Shown here piece by piece: positions 6,536-12,582 of a stretch of DNA of 12,582 bases; positions within the stretch are counted from its first letter, which is position 1; the number at the start of each line of letters is the position of its first letter. Below the pieces are notes generated by a model. That model was not told the origin of the DNA. It saw only the letters and a list, made by a program, of their open reading frames with translations, and made no database searches. Position numbers and translations under genes: made by a program. Source of the stretch: JAIVGV01 sp035295985 (GTDB taxonomy: Bacteria > Acidobacteriota > Blastocatellia > Pyrinomonadales > Pyrinomonadaceae); NCBI GenBank assembly GCA_035295985.1, contig DATHBT010000329.1:1-12582 (forward strand), written 5' to 3'.

Positions 6536-7651
6536 TCAGTCCCTGTAGATTTCGACCACGGCCTTGCCGTCAGGGCCGATGTGCCCGCGGTACATCCCGG
6601 CCGTGTTGAAGGGGGCGGCGAAGTTGCCGTTCTTATCGAGCACGATGACGCCGCCCGTCCCGCCCAGCCGCTTCACCTTGTCGAGCACCGTGTCGGCAGC
6701 CTCCGCGACCGACATCCCCTTGTAGCCGACGAGCGCCGAAATCTCGTGCGCGACCGCCGCGCGGATGAAGTACTCGCCGTCGCCCGTGGCCGAGACCGCG
6801 CAGGTCTGGTTGTCCGCGTAGGTTCCGGCCCCGATGATGGGCGAGTCGCCGACGCGGCCGAAACGCTTGTTCGTCATCCCGCCCGTCGATGTCCCGGCCG
6901 CCAGATTCCCCGCCGCGTCGAGCGCCACCGCGCCGACCGTCCCGCGCAGCCCGTCCTCGCCGGGTGGAACCCTTCCGAGCCGCGCGGACTTCTTCGTCGG
7001 CGTGGTCGTCTTCTGCTTCTCGCCCTCCTTGATGCGCTGCAAGTCCTTCCAGCGGCGCTCGGTGTGGAAGTAGCTCTGCGGAACCATCTGCACGCCCTGC
7101 TGCCGGGCGAAGGTTTCGGCCCCCTCGCCGACCATCATCACGTGCGGCGACTTCTCCATCACCATGCGGGCGAGGCTGATCGGGTTTTTGACGTGCTTGA
7201 GGCCGGCGACCGAGCCGGCGGCGAGGTTGCGCCCGTCCATGATCGACGAGTCCAGCTCGTTCGTCCCGGCGCTCGTGAAGACCGCGCCCTTCCCGGCGTT
7301 GAAGAGCGGCGAGTCCTCCATGATGCGTATGGCGGCCTCGACGGCGTCAAGGCCGCTGCCGTTGTTGCTTAAGACGCGGTGCCCGGCTTCGAGCGCCTCG
7401 GTCAGCTTGGCGCGGTAGTCGCGCTCCATCTCCGGCGTCATTTTGCTCCGCTCGATTGCGCCCGCGCCGCCGTGGATGACGAACATGAACTTCGGCCTGG
7501 TGCCTTGGGCGGGCGAGACGGAACTCACCCCCGGCGTGCCCGAACTATCCGGGGTGTTTGAGATCGCCCCCTGGGCGAGAAGGGAAGATACGGCGAGCAG
7601 AAGTATTGACGACACGATCAGGAGCGACGCGCCACGATTCTTTGTCAGCAT
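6536..7651 (-). CDS. Isoaspartyl peptidase / plant-type L-asparaginase, exported
   Basis: This 371-residue Ntn hydrolase of the asparaginase 2 (EcAIII/IaaA) family cleaves beta-aspartyl dipeptides and asparagine after splitting itself into two chains. Family marks are VIHGGAGAI (58-66), LDAVEAAI (101-108), FNAGKGAVFT (117-126), LDSSIMDG (133-140), the autocleavage site GTVGAVALD with nucleophile T238, then GTSTGGM (253-259), GRVGDSPIIGAG (265-276) and TGDGEYFIR (289-297); catalytic and substrate residues look intact. The start at 7651 is chosen over frames opening at 7687 because GGAGG (complement of 7657-7661) is 5 nt upstream. It leaves a standard signal peptide: basic LTKNR, a hydrophobic stretch to about residue 25, and cleavage near LLAQG. 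A Lys/Thr-rich linker (about 208-236) precedes the cleavage site. It follows the GGT-family gene by 66 nt in one operon. Confidence 0.93.
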   Translation of the reverse strand: MLTKNRGASLLIVSSILLLAVSSLLAQGAISNTPDSSGTPGVSSVSPAQGTRPKFMFVIHGGAGAIERSKMTPEMERDYRAKLTEALEAGHRVLSNNGSGLDAVEAAIRIMEDSPLFNAGKGAVFTSAGTNELDSSIMDGRNLAAGSVAGLKHVKNPISLARMVMEKSPHVMMVGEGAETFARQQGVQMVPQSYFHTERRWKDLQRIKEGEKQKTTTPTKKSARLGRVPPGEDGLRGTVGAVALDAAGNLAAGTSTGGMTNKRFGRVGDSPIIGAGTYADNQTCAVSATGDGEYFIRAAVAHEISALVGYKGMSVAEAADTVLDKVKRLGGTGGVIVLDKNGNFAAPFNTAGMYRGHIGPDGKAVVEIYRD

Positions 7652-7701
7652 GAACACCTCCGGCATCAGACGAGTCTTATCATTCACGACTGGTTGAGGA
7701 A

Positions 7702-7717
7702 CCGCCCCGCGCGGCGG
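7702..7717 (-). other. Small hairpin directly after the GGT-family stop codon
   Basis: CCGCC at 7702-7706 pairs with GGCGG at 7713-7717, touching the stop codon at 7718-7720. There is no T-run, and the next gene has its own strong ribosome binding site 40 nt on. It may tune expression between the two hydrolase genes, or be chance in GC-rich DNA. Confidence 0.25.
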
Positions 7718-9604
7718 CTACCACGCGACGCCGTAGTCCTCGCCGTGGTTGCTTGAGCCGCCCCACATCGTGCCGTGCGCGCGGTCGAAGAGGATGGCGT
7801 TGATGGGGCCGGACGTGCGCTCCTCGAACGTCAGCTCGTAGCCCATCCTGCGCAGCTCGCCGCGCACCCACTGCGGCATAGACTCGGCCAGCAGGAGACG
7901 GCCGGGGCGCGACTCGTGCAGGCCGAAGGAGCTGCGCATCTGGAAGCTGTTGACGTTCGGCGCTTCCGCCGCCTCCTGCACGTTCATGCCGAACTCGACG
8001 ACATTGAGGAAGAACTGTAAGAGATTCTGATCCTGGCTGTCGCCGCCCTGCACGGCGAACGAAAGATAGGGCTTGCCGTCCTTGAGCGCGAGCGTCGGCG
8101 TCAGCGTCACGCGCGGTCGCTTGCCCGGCTCGATGACGTTGAACGGGTTCTCCGCGGCGTCCAGCACGAAGCTCTGCGCGCGCTGGCTGAGGCCCACGCC
8201 TGTGCGCCCCGCGATGACCGCCGGTATCCACCCGCCGCTCGGCGTGATGGATACGACCCACCCTTCGGCGTCCGCCGCCTGCACCGAAGTCGTGCCCGCG
8301 TAAAAGCTGCGACGGAAATCTTCCCACGAAGACTGCGAGACCGCGTCCTGGTTGAAGCCCGATCCGCGGCCGGCCGGCGGGGGCGGCCACTTCTTCAGCA
8401 GATCGAGGTAAGGGTTGGCGGCTTTTTGTCCCTGGAAGGGGTACGGGTCGCCGGGCTTGATGTTGGGGTCGTTGCGATCAGGGTTGACGAGCCTGGCGCG
8501 CTCCTTCGCGTAAGCCTTCGAGAGCAGACCTTGAATCGGCTCGGCCGGCGGGAAGTCGGGGTCTCCGTAGTAGAAGTCGCGGTCGGCGAAGGCGAGGCTC
8601 ATCGCCTGGTAGAGCGTGTGGACGTAGCGCGCGCTGTTGTAGCCCATCCCTCGCAGCTCGAAGTTTTCGAGGATGTTGAGGGCCTGGAGCATCGCCGGCC
8701 CCTGCGTCCAGTGCGTGAGCTTGTAAACTTCGACGCCCTTGTAAGTGGTCTTGACCGGCTCCTCGATCTTGACCTGCCAGTTCGACAAATCTTCGAGCGT
8801 GAAGAGTCCGCCCTCCTCGCGCGCGCCACGGACGATCTCGCGCGCGATGTCGCCTTTGTAGAATCGTTCGTAGGCCGCCATGATCGCCTCTTTGCGGCTG
8901 CGCCCGCGCGCGCGCGCCTCCGCCTCGGCTTCGACCAGCTTGCGCAGTGTCGCGGCGAGGTCGGGCTGGCGGAAGATTTCGCCGGGCGCGGGCGCTTCAC
9001 GCTTCTGACCCAGGTGCGGCAGCATCACCTCGCGCGAGTAGCGCCACTCTTTCAGCCGCCGCTTCTCCCGCTCTATCGCGTTGGCCGCCTGCGCCTCGAT
9101 GGGGTAGCCGTCGGCCATCTGGATAGAAGGCTCCAAGACATCCTTCAGGCTCAGTTTGCCGAACTCGGCGAGCATCACGAGGAGTCCGCCCGGCGTGCCC
9201 GGCGTGACGGCGGAGAGCGGCCCGTGCTCCGGCGGGTACGCCATCTTCTTAGACTTGTAGAACTCCGCGGTCGCCCCCGTCGGGGCGACGCCGAGCGCGT
9301 TGATGCCGACAACCTTCCCCGTCTTCGGGTTGAAGATGAGCGCCTGCGTCTCGCCGCCCCAGCCCAACGTGTCCCACATGGTCGAGGTCGCGGCGAGCAT
9401 CGCGCAGGCGGCGTCCACAGCGTTGCCGCCCTTCTGAAAGACAATCGCCCCGGCCGTCGCCGCCAGCGGCTTCCCAGTGATAGCCATCCACTGTTTTCCG
9501 TGGAGGACGGGCTTCTGAGTCCGCTGCGCGCTCGCCGCGCCGAACGGCGTGAGTGCGACCGTGGCCGCGAGGAGAAGCCCCGCCAGACCCTTTGCTTTTT
9601 TCAT
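7718..9604 (-). CDS. Gamma-glutamyltransferase-family Ntn hydrolase, exported, with divergent substrate site
   Basis: This 628-residue protein has the GGT fold: large subunit with GNAVDAACAMLAAT (60-73), GWGGETQALIFN (81-92) and SAVTPGTPGGL (131-141), then a small subunit beginning at a self-cleavage site in AGTTSVQAADAEG, where T438 is the likely nucleophile. The signal peptide is clear: MKKAKG, a hydrophobic core, and AASA at 23-26. GAGGGG, complement of 9610-9615, lies 5 nt before the ATG and supports the start. Two features differ from classical GGT. The FRE-AP segment whose Arg holds the glutamate carboxylate is INALGVAP (101-108), and the lid Ser-Ser region is QGGDSQDQ (519-526). Such changes occur in acylase-like members (cephalosporin acylase, YwrD type). 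It therefore probably hydrolyses some other amide than glutathione. First gene of a two-gene operon. Confidence 0.9.
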   Translation of the reverse strand: MKKAKGLAGLLLAATVALTPFGAASAQRTQKPVLHGKQWMAITGKPLAATAGAIVFQKGGNAVDAACAMLAATSTMWDTLGWGGETQALIFNPKTGKVVGINALGVAPTGATAEFYKSKKMAYPPEHGPLSAVTPGTPGGLLVMLAEFGKLSLKDVLEPSIQMADGYPIEAQAANAIEREKRRLKEWRYSREVMLPHLGQKREAPAPGEIFRQPDLAATLRKLVEAEAEARARGRSRKEAIMAAYERFYKGDIAREIVRGAREEGGLFTLEDLSNWQVKIEEPVKTTYKGVEVYKLTHWTQGPAMLQALNILENFELRGMGYNSARYVHTLYQAMSLAFADRDFYYGDPDFPPAEPIQGLLSKAYAKERARLVNPDRNDPNIKPGDPYPFQGQKAANPYLDLLKKWPPPPAGRGSGFNQDAVSQSSWEDFRRSFYAGTTSVQAADAEGWVVSITPSGGWIPAVIAGRTGVGLSQRAQSFVLDAAENPFNVIEPGKRPRVTLTPTLALKDGKPYLSFAVQGGDSQDQNLLQFFLNVVEFGMNVQEAAEAPNVNSFQMRSSFGLHESRPGRLLLAESMPQWVRGELRRMGYELTFEERTSGPINAILFDRAHGTMWGGSSNHGEDYGVAW

Positions 9605-9828
9605 GATTACCCCTCGCCCTCCGCCCGTGTCTCCGGGCGGCCCGTGCCTAAAAATCGAAACACGATCAACCGCTGCCCCGCCTGACCGGAATGACGCTGG
9701 CTCGCGGTTAAATGCTGCTTGGGCGCTAAATTTACATCAGAAGCAGCGCGGGAGGTTAGAAGGATTTTACCGCCGCGACTTCGCGAGCCGCGCGGTGAGG
9801 TGGTGTGAGCTTGTCAGCGGTCGTCAAC
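9605..9828. promoter_or_regulatory. Spacer upstream of the hydrolase operon, presumed promoter region
   Basis: These 224 nt separate the GGT-family start from the stop of the long permease, both on the minus strand. The interval is locally richer in A/T than its flanks, as expected for a promoter, but no pair of -35/-10 boxes is convincing. A 7-bp inverted repeat, GCTGCTT at 9714-9720 and AAGCAGC at 9741-9747, brackets the A/T-rich TAAATTTACAT and could be an operator. No clear terminator for the permease was found here. Confidence 0.35.
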
Positions 9829-12501
9829 TCACTCGGCCCGCAGCGCGATCATGGGATCGACCTTCGTCGCGCGCCGCGCGGGCACGTAGCACGCCAGCAA
9901 GGCCACCGCGAGCAGCAGCAGCGAGACCAGCGCGAAGGTGGACGGATCGGTCGCCGAGACGCCGAACAGCATCCCCGACATCAGGCGCGTCACGGCGAGC
10001 GCGGCGGCGAGGCCCAGCGCGACGCCGAGGAGCGCGAGCGCCATCCCGTGCCTGATGACGAGGCGGATGATGTCGCCGCGCCGCGCCCCCAGCGCCACCC
10101 GCACGCCGATCTCGCGCGTGCGCTGTGTGACGGCGTAAGAGAGCACGCCGTAGAGGCCGACGGCCCCAAGCACGAGCGCGACCGCGGCGAAGACGCCGAC
10201 GAGCAGCAGGCTGAAGCGCCGCGGCGCGAGCGACCGCGCCAGCAGCTCTTCGAGCGTCCGCACGTTGCCCAGTGGTTGCTCGGCGTCAACGGCCTGTATC
10301 TCGCGCCTGATCGGGGCGACCAGACTTGCCGGGTCGCCCGTGGTCTTCACCACCCAGTCCAACGCGCGCACGTACTCCGCCTGCCACCTCGGTTTCATCT
10401 GCGTCCAGGGGTGGTAAATTCCGGGGTGGCCCGCTTCGGCCAGGCCGCCCTGGCGCACGTGGCGCGCGACGCCGACGATCTCGCGCCAAGGCTCTTCCTC
10501 GCCCCCGAAGCGTACTCGGCGGCCGAGCGCGGCGTCGAGCGGCGCGCCGGGGAAGTGGCGGCGGACGAAATCATCGTCCACCACCACGACCGGGGGCGAG
10601 TCGGCCGTGTCGCGCTCGGTGAAGAGTCGCCCGGTGAGCAGCGCCACGTTGAGGGCGCGGTGGTAGTTCTCGTCAACCGAGAGCACGTCGGCGACGGGCC
10701 ACTCGCCCGGCAGACGCGGCTCTGGCTGCCCTTCGAGCCAGTAGCCGTCCTCACTCGAACGCCCCAGCGGGAAGCCGCTCGTCACGCTCACCTCGACGAC
10801 GCCCGGCAAAGCCCTCACGCGGCGCGTGGCCTCGCGCAGGAACGCGATTGACTGCGCGGCCTCGCGGTACTTCGCGTCGGGCAGGCGCAGCCGCAGCGTC
10901 AGCACGCCCCGCGCGTCGAAGCCGGGATCGACCTCAGTCAGCCGCCAGAAGCTCTTGACGAGAAGCCCTGCGCCGACAAGGAGCACGAGCGAGAGCGCGA
11001 CCTCCGCGACGACGAAAGCGCCACGCAGCCTGCGCCCGCCGGCGCCCCCCGTCGCCTTGAGGCCGCCCTCCTTGAGCGCGCCGTGCAGATCGACCTTCGA
11101 CGTTTGGAGCGCGGGCGCGAGGCCGAAGGCTAGGCCCGTGAGCATCGTCACGACGACGGCGAAGCCGAAGGCGCGCGCGTCCGGCGACAGGTCTTCGAGC
11201 CGCGGCAGAGCATCCGGGTAGAGCCGGGCGAGCGCGCCCACGCCCCATGAAGAGAGGAGCAGCCCCGCCGCCCCGCCCGCCGCGGCGAGCAGCAGGCTCT
11301 CCGTCAAAAGCTGCCGGACGACGCGCCCCCGGCCCGCGCCCAGTGCCATGCGCAGCGCGATCTCCCTGCCCCGCGTCGTGGCGCGCGCGAGCAGCAGGTT
11401 GGCGACGTTGGCGCAAGCGATGAGCAGCAGCAGCCCCACGGCCACCGTCAGCATCACGAGCGCCGGGCGCACGTCGCCGACGTAGTCGTCGAGGAAAGAG
11501 CGCACCACAACGCCGTTGCCTTGGTTGGACTCCGGGTGCTGCTCGCTCAGGCGCGCCGCGATGGCGTTCATCTCCGCGACCGCCTGCTCTAACTTGACGC
11601 CCGGCCGCAGGCGCGCCGTCACCAGTACGGGGTGGGAGCTGCGGTCGCGCATGTAACGCGCGTCGCTGTGTCGGCCGAGCGGGATGAGGAAGTCGTTGTT
11701 GAGGTTGTTGCGGCCGTAGAAGTCGAACCCGGCGGGCAGCACCCCGATGACCGTCCAACTCTCGCCGTTGTAGCGGACGGGGCGGCCGACGGCGCGCTCG
11801 TCGCCCCCGAAGCGGCGCTGCCACAGAGAGTGGCTGATCACCATGACGCGCTCCGCGCCGGGGCGATCCTCTTCCTCCGTGAAGAAGCGCCCGGCCGCCG
11901 GCCGGACGCCGAGCGTGGGGAAGAAGCTGGCCGTCACCCAGCGGCCCGTCACGCGCTCCGGCTCGCCGTCGCCCGTCAGCGCGCCGCCGGCCGGCATGCG
12001 CGCCGCCATCTCCTCGAAGACGGTCTGCGACGCGCGCCAGTCGAGGTAGTTTGGGTAGGCGACCGACATGACCGGAACTTCCTTCGAGGTTTCGGACAAG
12101 GCGATGAGCCGATCTGAGTCGGGGAAATCCAGCGGCTTAAGCATCACGCCGTTGACGACGGAGAAGATGGCCGTGTTCGCGCCGATGCCGAGGGCGAGCG
12201 TGAGGACTGCGACCAGCGTGAAGCCGGGCCTCTTGCGGAGCGAGCGCGCGGCGTAGCGCAGGTCTTGCCACAGGTCTTCCGCCAGTTTCAGCCCGCGCGC
12301 CTCACGGCAACGCTCCTTCGCCTGCTCCACCCCGCCGAAGGAGCGCAGGGCCGCGCGCCGCGCCTCTTCGGGACTCGCGCCTTCAGCGAGGTTCAACTCG
12401 ATCTCGCGTTCGAGGTGGTAGCGCAGCTCCTCATCCAACTTGGGATTGCCTAGATCAGACCTGATGATGCTATAAGGCTTGACATGCACCGATGTCCCCA
12501 C
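9829..12501 (-). CDS. MacB/FtsX-type ABC transporter permease, long-form ADOP with N-terminal prefix
   Basis: This 890-residue protein begins with a soluble permease-prefix segment (about 22-72: LDEELRYHLEREIE, GASPEEARRAALRSFGG, then KERCREARG), joined by EDLWQDLRYAARSLRKRPG to the same duplicated architecture as the permease at 917. TM1 with LTLALGIGANTAIFSVVN is at about 93-120, followed by a periplasmic domain to about 340, FtsX block 1 (345-470, CANVANLLLARA), second TM/periplasmic copy from GAFVVAEVALSLVLLVGAG (494-512), and FtsX block 2 (763-890, GLYGVLSYAVTQRTREIGVR, PARRATKVDPMIALRAE). The start is GTG at 12501 with GGAG (complement of 12510-12513) 8 nt upstream. Residues 1-21 do not resemble the usual prefix start, and this part overlaps a transposase-like ORF on the other strand, so the native 5' end may have been replaced. 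No ATPase neighbour; substrate unknown. Confidence 0.88.
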   Translation of the reverse strand: MGTSVHVKPYSIIRSDLGNPKLDEELRYHLEREIELNLAEGASPEEARRAALRSFGGVEQAKERCREARGLKLAEDLWQDLRYAARSLRKRPGFTLVAVLTLALGIGANTAIFSVVNGVMLKPLDFPDSDRLIALSETSKEVPVMSVAYPNYLDWRASQTVFEEMAARMPAGGALTGDGEPERVTGRWVTASFFPTLGVRPAAGRFFTEEEDRPGAERVMVISHSLWQRRFGGDERAVGRPVRYNGESWTVIGVLPAGFDFYGRNNLNNDFLIPLGRHSDARYMRDRSSHPVLVTARLRPGVKLEQAVAEMNAIAARLSEQHPESNQGNGVVVRSFLDDYVGDVRPALVMLTVAVGLLLLIACANVANLLLARATTRGREIALRMALGAGRGRVVRQLLTESLLLAAAGGAAGLLLSSWGVGALARLYPDALPRLEDLSPDARAFGFAVVVTMLTGLAFGLAPALQTSKVDLHGALKEGGLKATGGAGGRRLRGAFVVAEVALSLVLLVGAGLLVKSFWRLTEVDPGFDARGVLTLRLRLPDAKYREAAQSIAFLREATRRVRALPGVVEVSVTSGFPLGRSSEDGYWLEGQPEPRLPGEWPVADVLSVDENYHRALNVALLTGRLFTERDTADSPPVVVVDDDFVRRHFPGAPLDAALGRRVRFGGEEEPWREIVGVARHVRQGGLAEAGHPGIYHPWTQMKPRWQAEYVRALDWVVKTTGDPASLVAPIRREIQAVDAEQPLGNVRTLEELLARSLAPRRFSLLLVGVFAAVALVLGAVGLYGVLSYAVTQRTREIGVRVALGARRGDIIRLVIRHGMALALLGVALGLAAALAVTRLMSGMLFGVSATDPSTFALVSLLLLAVALLACYVPARRATKVDPMIALRAE

Positions 12502-12582
12502 TGCGACAGCTCCGAGCGACAGGTTAAATCGGGCTTCAACCGCACCGGCACGCAGCGCCTTCAGTGCCAGTCATGCCGTCGT
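12442..12582 (+). mobile_element. Left end of a probable IS1-type insertion sequence (truncated by the window)
   Basis: The extent is inferred. Permease family resemblance starts at residue 22 (codon ending near 12436), and a transposase-like zinc ribbon starts at 12484, so the element boundary probably lies around 12440-12465. A TATAAG box at 12471-12476 and AAGG at 12474-12477 precede the ORF. I could not identify a terminal inverted repeat or target duplication because the other end is outside. Confidence 0.4.
12484..12582 (+). CDS. IS1-type transposase zinc-ribbon N-terminus (partial, runs off the window)
   Basis: An ATG opens a 33-codon frame that is still open at the last base. It reads MHRCPHCDSS, then VKSGFNRTGTQRLQCQSCRR, with Cys at 4, 7, 28 and 31 in a CPxC-CxxC zinc-ribbon layout. 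The pattern CPxC, V(K/R)(N/S)G, G-x-QR, CxxC is that of the InsA-like DNA-binding head of IS1-family transposases. AAGG stands 6 nt before the ATG. The first 18 bases overlap, antisense, the start of the long permease. Full length, activity and any programmed frameshift cannot be judged from this fragment. A different zinc-ribbon protein is possible but less likely. Confidence 0.65.
   Translation, partial: MHRCPHCDSSERQVKSGFNRTGTQRLQCQSCRR

Noticed and set aside
7652..7687. Upstream start for the isoaspartyl peptidase
   Set aside because: The extension has no ribosome binding site and would mask the signal peptide; ATG at 7651 has GGAGG 5 nt upstream.
8426..9685. 419-codon plus-strand frame across the GGT-family gene
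   Set aside because: Antisense shadow without family features; the minus strand encodes a complete signal peptide and Ntn hydrolase.

Overview
The window is GC-rich, densely coded bacterial DNA. Two orphan MacB/FtsX-type permeases of the kind named 'acidobacterial duplicated orphan permease' (ADOP), plus a run of heptanucleotide repeats of a type I associate with such genomes, point to a soil Acidobacteriota, possibly Blastocatellia/Pyrinomonadales. Other phyla rich in ADOPs, such as Gemmatimonadota, cannot be excluded. No rRNA, tRNA or CRISPR array was seen.

Layout, left to right. (1) An HD-GYP cyclic-di-GMP phosphodiesterase domain protein (1-678, +; its N-terminus may lie outside the window) ends at a probable terminator. 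(2) A short-form ADOP permease (917-3355, +) follows a compact hairpin. (3) A 567-nt gene-free stretch (3356-3922) carries a near-consensus sigma-70 -10 box overlapped by an inverted repeat, then a leader of about 280 nt with at least six hairpins, the last placed to mask the ribosome binding site. (4) Two tandem paralogous ATP-grasp ligases (3923-5143 and 5229-6446, +) are separated by heptamer repeats and an imperfect palindrome. (5) A bidirectional terminator separates them from a convergent minus-strand pair of exported N-terminal-nucleophile hydrolases: a gamma-glutamyltransferase-family protein (7718-9604) followed by an isoaspartyl peptidase/asparaginase (6536-7651). (6) A long-form ADOP permease (9829-12501, -) ends the window. 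Its GTG start lies inside, and antisense to, the beginning of a truncated ORF for an IS1-type transposase zinc ribbon (12484-12582, +), which has no predicted frame of its own length class because it runs off the edge.

How the genes may work together. The most interesting block is 3600-9604. Two cytosolic ATP-dependent carboxylate-amine ligases sit behind a structured, probably regulated leader, tail to tail with two exported amidases that normally act on isopeptide or gamma-glutamyl bonds. The GGT-family member has lost the residues that classical GGTs use to grip glutamate, so it probably has another substrate. A small-peptide or amino-acid-conjugate pathway (make inside, trim outside) is a reasonable but unproven reading. 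The two ADOP permeases have no ATPase gene next to them and belong to a large, poorly understood family; no link to the central block is shown by the sequence.
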